Shown: positions 1 through 7,224 of the stretch, piece after piece | How the letters are laid out: every line of letters begins with the position of its first letter | Position numbering within the stretch: position 1 is the first letter of the stretch | Origin: Bacilli bacterium | GTDB lineage: Bacteria > Bacillota > Bacilli > Tumebacillales > JAQBPP01 | NCBI GenBank assembly: GCA_028287455.1 | Contig: JAQBPP010000382.1 | Span: 1-9,051 of the forward strand | Length of the DNA stretch: 9,051 nt | Direction of reading: 5' to 3' | The notes under the pieces: model-generated | Databases searched by the model: none | Told to the model about the DNA's origin: nothing | The model's input: the letters and a program-made list of their open reading frames with translations, nothing else | Made by a program: the position numbers and the translations under genes

Positions 1-2361
1 CAAATGCCGCTCCTTAAAAGTGAGTTGGATCGGTATCGGCGAACCGGATACCGCATCGTGTTTCTGGCTGCTGACGGGCAGCGGGCAGACCGGTTAAAGC
101 GTATCCTGGAAGACTTCGGTATGGAAGCCGAATTCGCCCGGGACCCAAGCACTTTGTCTAACCGTCCAGCCATTTTCCAAGGGAATTTGCATAACGGCTT
201 TGAACTGTCACTGCTGAGATTGGCAGTGATTACAGAGACAGAAGTGTTTACTACCAAACAACGGAAAATTCGGCCGAACCGTTCCATTTCGGATGCTGAA
301 CGAATTAAGAGTTACCAGGAGCTTAAAATAGGCGATTACGTGGTTCATCTCAATCATGGAATCGGCAAGTATATCGGGATTACTACGCTCGTTGTGGAAA
401 ATACCCATCGGGATTATTTGCAGTTGGAATATGCAAATGGAGATAGTCTATACGTACCCACCGATCAAATTGATTTGGTGCAGAAATATGTCGGCGCTGA
501 AGAAAAAGTCCCGAAGGTCTATTCCCTGAATGGATCCGAATGGCAGCGCGTCAAAAGCAAGGCGCAATCCTCCGTTCAGGATATTGCACAGGATCTGATC
601 AAGCTGTACGCTGCCAGGCAAGCGGCGCTCGGACATTCCTTCTCTGCAGATACCCCTTGGCAGAGCGAATTTGAAGCGATGTTCCCCTATGAAGAAACAC
701 CAGACCAACTGAAATCAATCATTGAGATTAAGCGGGATATGGAGGAGACTCGACCGATGGATCGATTGCTTTGCGGGGATGTCGGCTATGGTAAAACTGA
801 GGTGGCTATTCGCGCGGCTTTTAAGTCGGTGATGGATGGCAAACAAGTGGCGGTGTTAGTGCCGACGACGATCTTGGCTCAGCAGCATTATCAAACGTTT
901 AACGAACGATGCGCGGGTTTTCCTGTTCGAATTGAAGTATTGTCGCGTTTCCGCACCAAAGCACAATGCAATGAAGTGATTAAAGGGGTAAAGGAAGGCT
1001 CAATCGATATTGTCATCGGTACACATCGACTGCTGAATAAGTCGGTTCAGTTTAAGGATCTAGGTTTGCTGGTGATCGACGAGGAGCAGCGCTTCGGTGT
1101 CACCCATAAGGAAAAAATCAAACAATTAAAAAACAATGTGGATTGTTTAACCCTGACAGCTACGCCGATTCCTCGGACACTTCATATGTCCATGCTGGGC
1201 ATTCGGGATTTGTCTGTTATTGAAACGCCGCCTGAAAACCGCTTTCCCATCCAGACGTATGTAGTCGAGTACTCAGATGGATTGGTCCGTGAGGCAATTG
1301 AACGTGAGCTTGGGCGAGGCGGACAAGTGTATTTTCTGTTTAACAAGGTACGCGAGATCGACCGGATGGCAGAGCGAATCCGTGCATTAGTTCCAGATGC
1401 TCGGGTGGTGGTTGGCCATGGTCAAATGAACGAAGAAGAATTGGAGCGGGTGATGCTTGAATTCCTGGAAGGTGAAGCGGATGTCCTTGTATCCACCACA
1501 ATTATTGAGACAGGAATCGATATACCAAACGTTAACACTCTGATTGTGAATGATGCGGATCATATGGGATTATCCCAGCTTTATCAACTGCGCGGCCGGG
1601 TTGGTCGATCTAATCGTGTAGCTTACGCTTTTTTCACCTACCAAAGGGATAAAGTGCTCACAGAAGTCGCCGAGAAGCGCTTGCAAGCGATAAAAGAGTT
1701 TACGGAGCTGGGCAGCGGCTTCAAGATTGCGATGCGGGATTTGTCCATTCGAGGGGCCGGAAACCTGTTGGGAGCCGAGCAGCACGGATTTATTGCCTCC
1801 GTGGGTTTTGATCTCTACAGCCAGATGCTGACTACGACCATCGAGGAACTGAAAGGCGAAGCGAAAGAAAAAACTGTCGAGCCCTCTGTGGAGCTCGCCG
1901 TGGACGCTTATATTCCAGAAGTCTTCATTCCGGATCCGGTGCAAAAAATCGAGATCTATAAGAAATTTGTTTCGGCGAAAACGCTCGATCAGGTCACTGA
2001 CCTGGAAGAAGAGATTGAAGACCGCTTTGGCGATTTGCCGCTTGAAGTTCGTCAGTTGTTAGCTATCGTGCGGATTAAACTCTGTGCAGCTGCCTACGGA
2101 TTTGATTCCATTACTCGGCAGGGACATGACGTGAGCCTGCGTCTGCATGAAAAGGAAAACGCACGGATTCAGGGTGACAAGTTATTTGCGTTATCGAAAA
2201 AGTTTCCGAATCGAATGAATCTAACCGCCGGTAAAAATATTGTGATCACGCTCAGGGTCAAGGGATTGTCCAGCACCGAAAGCGTTGCGCTGCTGGAGCA
2301 ATTCATGCAGGAGTTTCCATCTGTTCGCAAAGAAGATACCTTAATCGGTCAAACATCGTAG
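1..2361 (+). CDS. mfd: Mfd, transcription-repair coupling factor (5'-truncated by window edge)
   Basis: Mfd is a DNA translocase that binds RNA polymerase stalled at lesions, pushes it off and recruits UvrA. The reading frame is open from base 1, so the true start lies upstream. About 786 residues are visible against roughly 1,150-1,180 for the family, so most of the N-terminal UvrB-like module is missing. Counting from the Met codon at base 4, the RNA-polymerase-interacting (CarD-like) domain starts near residue 105 (IGDYVVHLNHGIGKY). The superfamily 2 motor follows, with Walker A GDVGYGKTE at 258-266, DEEQ at 359-362, TATPIPRT at 385-392, the TIIETGIDIPN region at 499-509 and QLRGRVGRS at 528-536. 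The TRG translocation motif spans about 558-595, and the C-terminal UvrA-masking domain starts near 630. All motor motifs are intact and the gene looks functional. No strong terminator follows the stop. Confidence 0.98.
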   Translation, partial: QMPLLKSELDRYRRTGYRIVFLAADGQRADRLKRILEDFGMEAEFARDPSTLSNRPAIFQGNLHNGFELSLLRLAVITETEVFTTKQRKIRPNRSISDAERIKSYQELKIGDYVVHLNHGIGKYIGITTLVVENTHRDYLQLEYANGDSLYVPTDQIDLVQKYVGAEEKVPKVYSLNGSEWQRVKSKAQSSVQDIAQDLIKLYAARQAALGHSFSADTPWQSEFEAMFPYEETPDQLKSIIEIKRDMEETRPMDRLLCGDVGYGKTEVAIRAAFKSVMDGKQVAVLVPTTILAQQHYQTFNERCAGFPVRIEVLSRFRTKAQCNEVIKGVKEGSIDIVIGTHRLLNKSVQFKDLGLLVIDEEQRFGVTHKEKIKQLKNNVDCLTLTATPIPRTLHMSMLGIRDLSVIETPPENRFPIQTYVVEYSDGLVREAIERELGRGGQVYFLFNKVREIDRMAERIRALVPDARVVVGHGQMNEEELERVMLEFLEGEADVLVSTTIIETGIDIPNVNTLIVNDADHMGLSQLYQLRGRVGRSNRVAYAFFTYQRDKVLTEVAEKRLQAIKEFTELGSGFKIAMRDLSIRGAGNLLGAEQHGFIASVGFDLYSQMLTTTIEELKGEAKEKTVEPSVELAVDAYIPEVFIPDPVQKIEIYKKFVSAKTLDQVTDLEEEIEDRFGDLPLEVRQLLAIVRIKLCAAAYGFDSITRQGHDVSLRLHEKENARIQGDKLFALSKKFPNRMNLTAGKNIVITLRVKGLSSTESVALLEQFMQEFPSVRKEDTLIGQTS

Positions 2362-2619
2362 CACAGCGTATAGTTTGTCTGCCAAAGATAGACAATACCT
2401 CTACAAGCCTCTACACCCCAAAACATGCTCCAAGCATTCGGAAAAACGCAGCGGGACTGCCTTTCTCTGCTGGTTAAATTGGAAAAGTAACACTTTTCCA
2501 TTGGTAAAAAGAGAAGGATGAGGACAAGATAATCGCAGCACACAAGAGGTCTTTTAACCCACTGTACAATCTCATTTCGAATAAGGGACTATACATTGAA
2601 AGAGAGGTTGGATTGATCG
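2362..2619 (+). other. mfd-spoVT intergenic region (258 bp, non-coding)
   Basis: No credible gene was found on either strand. An antisense frame crossing it starts at GTG and has no ribosome-binding site. The stretch contains small inverted repeats: TTGTCT/AGACAA at 2375-2380 and 2390-2395, ATGCT/AGCAT near 2424-2436, and a perfect 9-bp dyad listed separately. None is followed by a convincing T-run, so no good mfd terminator was found. A TACAAT hexamer at 2565-2570 resembles a -10 box but lacks a matching -35. A forespore (sigma-G) promoter is expected for spoVT from B. subtilis, but I could not place one with confidence. Confidence 0.7.
2480..2500. repeat. Perfect 9-bp dyad with 3-base spacer upstream of spoVT
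   Basis: TGGAAAAGT (2480-2488), AAC spacer, ACTTTTCCA (2492-2500). The arms match perfectly. No T-run follows on either strand, so a terminator is unlikely. An operator for a dimeric regulator or a leader-RNA hairpin are the main options. It ends 119 bp before the spoVT start. Confidence 0.6.
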
Positions 2620-3162
2620 ATGAAAGCAACTGGTATCGTGCGTCGAATTGACGATTTAGGCCGTGTTGTCATTCCGAAGGAAATCCGTCGTACACTTCGC
2701 ATACGTGAAGGGGATCCGCTTGAAATATTTGTCGACCGCGATGGTGAAGTCATCCTAAAGAAATATTCTCCCATTGGTGAGTTGGGTGATTTTGCTAAAG
2801 AGTATGCCGATTCATTAACTGAATCTCTTGGACATATTACTTTAATTACGGATCGTGATTTATGTATTGCAGCTTCAGGTGCATCGAAAAAGGATTTTCT
2901 CGAGAAACCGATTGCACCCGATGTGGAAAAGTCTATGGAAGATCGTAAAACAGTCGTCAATTTTAGTCCTGGAGAATACCAGATAATTCGGGAACGAACT
3001 GAGAAGTTTACGTCACGGGTAATCGCACCGATTATTGCAGCAGGTGACCCGATTGGTACGGTCATCTTGCTATCCAGAGATGAGACTGTCAAAATGGGTG
3101 AGCTGGAGACCAAATTGGCGGAGACAGCAGCAGGTTTTTTGGCGAAACAAATGGAACAATAG
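2620..3162 (+). CDS. spoVT: Stage V sporulation protein T (AbrB/GAF transcriptional regulator)
   Basis: SpoVT is a DNA-binding regulator that acts in the forespore, tuning sigma-G-dependent genes and affecting spore properties and germination. The 180-residue product is close to the 178 residues of B. subtilis SpoVT. The N-terminal swapped-hairpin AbrB domain (residues 1-52) carries the very conserved run beginning MKATGIVRRIDDLGRVVIPK. The rest (about 55-178) is the GAF-like sensor domain, including the APIIAAGDPIGTVILLSRD core. The ATG at 2620 matches the family N-terminus exactly. GAGAGG at 2602-2607 is the ribosome-binding site, with a rather long 12-base spacing. The gene stands alone: 258 bp of leader precede it and a hairpin terminator follows. 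It is a known sigma-G target in B. subtilis; that regulation is inferred here and not read from the sequence. Confidence 0.98.
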   Translation: MKATGIVRRIDDLGRVVIPKEIRRTLRIREGDPLEIFVDRDGEVILKKYSPIGELGDFAKEYADSLTESLGHITLITDRDLCIAASGASKKDFLEKPIAPDVEKSMEDRKTVVNFSPGEYQIIRERTEKFTSRVIAPIIAAGDPIGTVILLSRDETVKMGELETKLAETAAGFLAKQMEQ

Positions 3163-3175
3163 CGAGGAATGTAGC

Positions 3176-3208
3176 AATGGGGGCGCTGAAGTTCAGCGCC
3201 TCCATTTT
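3176..3208 (+). terminator. Rho-independent terminator of spoVT
   Basis: A 12-13 bp GC-rich stem (left arm 3176-3188, right arm 3194-3206, one G-T pair) encloses a 5-base AAGTT loop. The core is GGCGCTG/CAGCGCC, and the stem runs into a short TTTT at 3205-3208. It sits 14 bp after the spoVT stop and separates spoVT from yabM. The T-run is short, so some read-through is possible. Confidence 0.85.
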
Positions 3209-3255
3209 GTGCTGTGTGGACATGTTTTCTGCAGCCTCCGCATACTAATAGCTTG

Positions 3256-3264
3256 TGCTATACT
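3256..3264 (+). promoter_or_regulatory. Candidate extended -10 sigma-A promoter for yabM
   Basis: TGCTATACT matches the extended -10 form TGnTATAAT at all but one position. No good -35 box lies 17-18 bp upstream, which extended -10 promoters tolerate. It falls after the spoVT terminator and about 30 bp before the yabM start. An overlapping alternative is CATACTA at 3241-3247, which fits the sigma-G -10 consensus but has only an imperfect -35 (ACATG) at 16 bp. Confidence 0.45.
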
Positions 3265-3293
3265 TAGTATCACAATAGATGTGGGGGTCTCCT

Positions 3294-4910
3294 ATGACGG
3301 AGAAAAATTTGTTTGTACGAGGTGCAATGCTTCTCGCCATAGCAGGGGTAATTTCCAAAATTCTAGGATCTATTTATACGATTTTTCTCCAGAATATGAT
3401 TGGAGACCAGGGCCTTGGACTCTATCAAATGGCCTATCCGATTTATTCGACTCTATTAATCCTGTCGACCGCAGGTTTTCCAATCGCGGTGTCCAAGTTT
3501 GTCTCTGAACACATTGCACTTGGCGATTACAGGGGTGCGAAAACTGTCTTTCGCATCTCGTCGGTGCTGCTGACCGTTTCTGGCGTAATTTGTTTTGTGA
3601 TTCTGTTTTTCTGTGCACCTTGGTTCGCAGGATTGTTTGGGGACGCAAGTAGTCAGCTGGCGATCCAGGCCATTGCTCCTGCGCTGCTCGTTGTGCCTGT
3701 GATGAGTGCGATACGCGGCTACTTTCAGGGCTGGCAGCAAATGGAGCCTACTGCTGTCTCACAAGTATTTGAACAATTGGTGCGGGTAGGGACGATCCTC
3801 ATTGCGGCGGCGCTGCTTTTTCCCTATGGGGCTCATGTGGCGGCTGCAGGCGCAGCATTTGGAGCAGTAACTGGCGGTTTGGTTTCCTTATTGATCTTAT
3901 TGGTCTATATGCGCAAGAGCAGTATTTATTTTCGTCATGACGTCAGGATGAAAAATACAGTCCCACAGCCGAACAAATGGGTGATCATGCGCAAGCTCAT
4001 CTACTACGCGATCCCAGTGTCGCTTGGGGCGCTAGTAGTGCCTTTAATGAACAACATTGATGTAATCAGTGTGGTGAATATACTCAAGCAGACGGGTATG
4101 TCCCAGGCGGCTGCAACAGAAGCATTTGGATTGCTGTCAGGTCGGGCGTTTAAACTTATGCTGCTGCCGACTACTTTTGCCACTGCTATTGGTGCAGCGC
4201 TAATGCCGGCGATTTCTGCTGCGCTAGCGGTTGGAAACCAGGGGGAAGTTCGCAGTAAAATGGATCTTTCCATGCGTTTTACTGTGTTGATTTCGCTGCC
4301 GGCAGCCCTTGGACTGGCGATACTGGCAGGTCCGATCGATACGATGCTGTTCAAAAACGATCAAGGCAGCCAGGCCATTCTGATCATCTCATTAGCTACC
4401 CTGTTTTCTTCCGTTCAGTTGACGACTTCTGCAATTCTGCAGGGAATTAATAGTGTGTATGTGCCGGTCAGGAATCTGTTTATTGGTTGTTTTCTGAAGC
4501 TGCTGCTAAATTATTTGCTGGTACCTGCATGGGGAATCAATGGAGCTGCGTTCGCGACAGTTAGCGCTTATTTCTTATCAGCACTGCTCAACCTTTGGGA
4601 AGTATACCGCACTACTGGCGTGGTCTTCTCTATGAAGGCATTAGTATGGCGCCCGCTGTTCGCCGCTTTGGTCATGTCAGTACTGGCCTATACAGTAAAT
4701 CGGGAGTGTTTTCCATGGGCCGCCGCCCACCTCCATTCGCTGCGTTTCGCTTACGCATTCAGTGTATTAGCGTCCATTTCAATAGGCACACTGGTATATA
4801 CGATCTCGCTGTTGATTACCGGAAGTATTACATCGCGCGATTTGGAGTCTGTTCCACGGATTGGTATTTCGTTAGCTAAATTGTTCAATCGAATTGGAAT
4901 CCTGAGGTGA
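3294..4910 (+). CDS. yabM: YabM-like MOP/MATE-fold flippase (SpoVB/MurJ-type polysaccharide biosynthesis protein)
   Basis: This is a 538-residue integral membrane protein, hydrophobic along nearly its whole length, with about 14 expected helices as in the MOP exporter superfamily (SpoVB, MurJ, Wzx). The N-terminus has the family pattern: a first helix ending ISKILGSIYTIFLQN, then GDQGLGLYQMAYPIY at residues 37-51 and GFPIAVSKFVSE at 61-72. Such proteins flip undecaprenyl-linked envelope precursors across the membrane; the substrate of this one is unknown. Position between spoVT and mazG identifies it as the yabM orthologue rather than spoVB or ytgP/murJ. I chose ATG 3294 over the in-frame ATG at 3279: GGGGG at 3283-3287 is a fair ribosome-binding site for 3294, lies inside the longer version, and the added MWGSP is not family-like. 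It ends one base before mazG. Confidence 0.9.
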   Translation: MTEKNLFVRGAMLLAIAGVISKILGSIYTIFLQNMIGDQGLGLYQMAYPIYSTLLILSTAGFPIAVSKFVSEHIALGDYRGAKTVFRISSVLLTVSGVICFVILFFCAPWFAGLFGDASSQLAIQAIAPALLVVPVMSAIRGYFQGWQQMEPTAVSQVFEQLVRVGTILIAAALLFPYGAHVAAAGAAFGAVTGGLVSLLILLVYMRKSSIYFRHDVRMKNTVPQPNKWVIMRKLIYYAIPVSLGALVVPLMNNIDVISVVNILKQTGMSQAAATEAFGLLSGRAFKLMLLPTTFATAIGAALMPAISAALAVGNQGEVRSKMDLSMRFTVLISLPAALGLAILAGPIDTMLFKNDQGSQAILIISLATLFSSVQLTTSAILQGINSVYVPVRNLFIGCFLKLLLNYLLVPAWGINGAAFATVSAYFLSALLNLWEVYRTTGVVFSMKALVWRPLFAALVMSVLAYTVNRECFPWAAAHLHSLRFAYAFSVLASISIGTLVYTISLLITGSITSRDLESVPRIGISLAKLFNRIGILR

Positions 4911-4911
4911 C

Positions 4912-6405
4912 GTGAAATTGCCGCTTATTCATGTGATAGGGTTAGGGCCTGGTTCTTGGGCCAGTCTGCCGGTAGGTTCTTACCAGCTGATGCAGTCTGG
5001 CTTGCCTCTGTTTTTAAGGACAAGCGAACATCCTGTAGTGGCTGAGTTAGCTGCTAATGGAATCAAGTTTGGTTCGTATGACTTCATCTATCAACAGTCA
5101 GACACTTTTGAAGAAGTGTATCAGCAAATTGTGGGTGCACTGCTGTCTGAATGTATGGCGGCAGCAGAGCAGACCATTATTTATGCTGTCCCTGGTCATC
5201 CTGGCGTTGCGGAACGCACCGTTCCACTTTTGAAACAGCAAGCTGCCTGTCAAGGGGTGCAGGTAGTCGTTGGAGCGGGCCAGTCTTTTTTGGATGAACT
5301 CTTGATCAAAGTGGGTGCAGATCCTACTGACGGCCTGATCGTGCTGGACGCTTTAAGCGTGCAAGCTTCCCAATTAAATCCAGGCATACATACTGTTTTT
5401 GTGCAAGTGTACAGCCGTGCGGTGGCTAGCGACTTAAAACTTACACTGATGGACGTTTATCCGGATGAATTTCCGGTTACAGTTGTAAAAGCGGCAGGTG
5501 TCAAACAGGTTGAGGAAATCAAACAGCTTCCTTTGTTCGAATTAGATCAAACGGTTGAATTTGACCATTTAACCTCTGTCTACATAGCTCCTGCTGGGCA
5601 GGAGCAGGTATTGCACCGGCAGATATGGAAACTGCTCGACATCGTCCGCATCCTGCGTTCGCCGGAAGGTTGTCCGTGGGATCGCAAACAAACACATGAA
5701 AGTTTGCGTAAGTACGTCATTGAAGAGGCTTATGAAGTGGCGGATGCAATTGATCGGAGGGAGCCGTGGGATCTGGCGGAAGAGCTCGGCGATTTATTGC
5801 TGCACGTGGCTCTGCATGCCCAAATCGGCACTGAACAGGGTACGTTTAGCTTTTATGACATTGTGCAGATACTCTCGGACAAGATGGTCAGGCGGCATCC
5901 GCACGTGTTTGGCGGCGGGGAAGCGGACACTGTGGAAGACGTATTGACCAATTGGGAATCGATTAAGCAGCAAGAGAAGTCCAGCAAACAAGGTGCGCCT
6001 GACGAACTCAAGGCGGGATCTATTCTGGATCAAGTTAAGCCCTCCGCTCCACAGGTGCAAGTGGCGCTGCAGCTGCAAGCTCGTGCTGCTGAAGTCGGGT
6101 TCGACTGGACAAGCCTGCCCCCTGTCGTAGAAAAAATCATAGAAGAACTCGATGAAGTTACGTCAGCAGCAGGTGATGTGCAGAAAGAGGATGAACTGGG
6201 AGACCTGCTGTTTGCTGTCTGTAATTTGGCCAGGTTTTTAAACGTTGACCCGGAGGCCGCTCTTGCGAAAACGAATATGAAGTTTCGAGATCGGTTCCGA
6301 TATATTGAGACAGAACTCTCCAAGAAGGGGATCTCCCCTGCAGAGTCAACCTTGGAAGAAATGGATGCTCTGTGGACGGAAGCCAAAACAAAAAAATTCC
6401 GGTAG
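4912..6405 (+). CDS. mazG: MazG/YabN: methylase-like domain fused to nucleoside triphosphate pyrophosphohydrolase
   Basis: The 497-residue product has two parts. Residues 1-225 form a tetrapyrrole/SAM methylase-like domain with the loops GLGPG (10-14) and AVPGHPG (92-98). Residues 235-497 are a two-repeat MazG region. Repeat one has EEAYE (271-275) and EELGD (290-294) after CPWDRKQTH; repeat two has EELDE (411-415) and ELGD (428-431). These acidic residues bind Mg2+ in all-alpha NTP pyrophosphohydrolases, which convert (d)NTPs to NMP plus PPi and clear abnormal nucleotides. The substrate of the methylase-like domain is not established. GTG at 4912 follows GAGG at 4904-4907 by only 4 bases; the in-frame TTG at 4918, with 10-base spacing, is an equally good start and would remove two residues. 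The ribosome-binding site overlaps the yabM stop, which suggests translational coupling. Confidence 0.96.
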   Translation: MKLPLIHVIGLGPGSWASLPVGSYQLMQSGLPLFLRTSEHPVVAELAANGIKFGSYDFIYQQSDTFEEVYQQIVGALLSECMAAAEQTIIYAVPGHPGVAERTVPLLKQQAACQGVQVVVGAGQSFLDELLIKVGADPTDGLIVLDALSVQASQLNPGIHTVFVQVYSRAVASDLKLTLMDVYPDEFPVTVVKAAGVKQVEEIKQLPLFELDQTVEFDHLTSVYIAPAGQEQVLHRQIWKLLDIVRILRSPEGCPWDRKQTHESLRKYVIEEAYEVADAIDRREPWDLAEELGDLLLHVALHAQIGTEQGTFSFYDIVQILSDKMVRRHPHVFGGGEADTVEDVLTNWESIKQQEKSSKQGAPDELKAGSILDQVKPSAPQVQVALQLQARAAEVGFDWTSLPPVVEKIIEELDEVTSAAGDVQKEDELGDLLFAVCNLARFLNVDPEAALAKTNMKFRDRFRYIETELSKKGISPAESTLEEMDALWTEAKTKKFR

Positions 6406-6445
6406 TTTGCAGGATTTAGCTGTTCATACACGAATATCCAATTTG

Positions 6446-6464
6446 CAGAAAACATTTTTTTCTG
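6446..6464 (+). repeat. AT-rich hairpin in the hup leader
   Basis: CAGAAAA (6446-6452) and TTTTCTG (6458-6464) form a perfect 7-bp inverted repeat with a 5-base loop, ending 6 bases before the hup ribosome-binding site. It is too weak for a standard terminator. It may be chance in A/T-rich DNA, or a weak leader structure between mazG and hup. Confidence 0.4.
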
Positions 6465-6489
6465 ATTTTGAAGGGAGCGAATTGATTTA

Positions 6490-6768
6490 ATGAACAAGCT
6501 GGAATTAGTGACTAAGGTTGCTGAGCAGACTGGATTGAAGAAAAAAGATGCAGAGCTGGTAGTAAATTCGGTATTAGATACGATTTCAGACGCGCTGGCC
6601 GAAGGAGATAAAGTACAATTAATCGGGTTTGGAACGTTTGAAACTCGTAAACGCACAGCTCGCAATGGCCGCAACCCGCAAACCGGTGAAGTCATTCAAA
6701 TTCCAGCGTCAGTTGTTCCAGCATTTAAGCCTGGCAACAAGCTTAAAGAGCTGACAGCTGCCAAGTAA
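6490..6768 (+). CDS. hup: HU-family histone-like DNA-binding protein
   Basis: HU is a small, abundant dimeric nucleoid protein that bends DNA non-specifically. The 92 residues match a complete HU: helical N-terminal dimerisation region (1-40), GFGTFE at 46-51, the beta-arm tip RNPQTGE at 61-67 with the intercalating proline P63, and FKPGNKLK at 79-86. AAGGGAG at 6471-6477 serves as ribosome-binding site with a 12-base spacing. The gene lies 84 bp after mazG and 7 bp before rqcP. B. subtilis keeps its HU gene (hbs) elsewhere, so this placement is a lineage feature; there could be a second HU gene in the genome. I saw no convincing promoter in the 84-bp gap, so it may depend on read-through from mazG or a promoter inside mazG. 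Confidence 0.97.
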   Translation: MNKLELVTKVAEQTGLKKKDAELVVNSVLDTISDALAEGDKVQLIGFGTFETRKRTARNGRNPQTGEVIQIPASVVPAFKPGNKLKELTAAK

Positions 6769-6775
6769 GACATTC

Positions 6776-7072
6776 ATGCGTTTAGACAAATTTCTTAAAG
6801 TGTCTCGCATCATCAAACGTCGTACATTAGCTAAAGAAATCTGTGACAAAGGCCGCGTTGAAATAAACGGGCGTGTGGCCAAAGCTAGTTCCACTGTAGC
6901 TGTCGGAGATCAGTTGGTGTTAACATTTGGAAGTAAACGCATTTTCGCACAGGTTCTGCAGATTGCAGAACATGCGCGCAAAGATCAGGCAGCTGATTTA
7001 TACCGCATTACAGCGGAGGAACGGCTAAGCGGCGATCCTGCTTGGGACGATGATCAAGACACGAATGGCTAG
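6776..7072 (+). CDS. rqcP: RqcP (YabO), S4-domain ribosome-associated quality control protein
   Basis: RqcP is a small S4 RNA-binding protein (formerly YabO; Hsp15-like) that works with RqcH on obstructed 50S subunits, stabilising the peptidyl-tRNA while alanine tails are added to stalled chains. The N-terminus MRLDKFLKVSRIIKRRTLAK is nearly identical to that of B. subtilis YabO, and the S4 fold covers about residues 1-60 (KGRVEINGRVAK, VGDQL). Conserved arginines at positions 2 and 15-16 are present. The 98 residues exceed the 86 of B. subtilis because of an acidic tail rich in Asp after residue 86. The ATG at 6776 is fixed by the conserved start, yet no Shine-Dalgarno is visible in the 7-bp gap after hup or just upstream. 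A strong terminator follows, ending this transcription unit. Confidence 0.95.
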   Translation: MRLDKFLKVSRIIKRRTLAKEICDKGRVEINGRVAKASSTVAVGDQLVLTFGSKRIFAQVLQIAEHARKDQAADLYRITAEERLSGDPAWDDDQDTNG

Positions 7073-7094
7073 TTGATGGTAAACATGTTTGAGC

Positions 7095-7143
7095 GGGACT
7101 GCCCCTTAAAGTCTGGTATAGACTTGAGGGTCGGTCCTTTTTT
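7095..7143 (+). terminator. Strong Rho-independent terminator after rqcP
   Basis: A long hairpin pairs 7096-7113 with 7121-7137 around a 7-base loop (TGGTATA). It contains GGACTG/CGGTCC and CCC/GGG blocks, one C-T mismatch and one bulged A, and is followed by six Ts at 7138-7143. It separates the yabM-mazG-hup-rqcP unit from the sporulation genes yabP-yabQ. Confidence 0.93.
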
Positions 7144-7180
7144 GCTTTTATCTTCTTTGTAATCATAGGTTTAAAGATCA

Positions 7181-7209
7181 AAAGAACTTGTCCTTAAAAG
7201 TTGTTCTTT
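7181..7209. repeat. Inverted repeat in the yabP upstream region
   Basis: AAAGAAC (7181-7187) and GTTCTTT (7203-7209) are perfect inverse arms 15 bases apart. An inner AACTT/AAGTT pair (7185-7189, 7198-7202) is a competing fold. There is no T-run to make it a terminator. Its position just upstream of the candidate yabP promoter would suit an operator, but chance is possible in this A/T-rich stretch. Confidence 0.4.
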
Positions 7210-7224
7210 CTTGTAAATATCCTT

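Noticed and set aside
2349..2543. 64-codon antisense frame with a hydrophobic start in the mfd-spoVT gap
   Set aside because: It starts at GTG with no ribosome-binding site, has no family resemblance and runs into the end of mfd; no support for a gene.
2589..3113. 174-codon antisense open frame opposite spoVT
   Set aside because: It is a complementary shadow of the highly conserved spoVT frame, with no known-family resemblance.
3279..3293. Upstream ATG start for yabM
   Set aside because: The ribosome-binding site falls inside this extension, and the extra five residues do not fit the family N-terminus.
6030..6695. 221-codon antisense open frame across the end of mazG and hup
   Set aside because: It lies opposite two well-conserved genes, its product is Ser/Asn-rich with no recognisable domain, and it looks like a mirror of their codon pattern.
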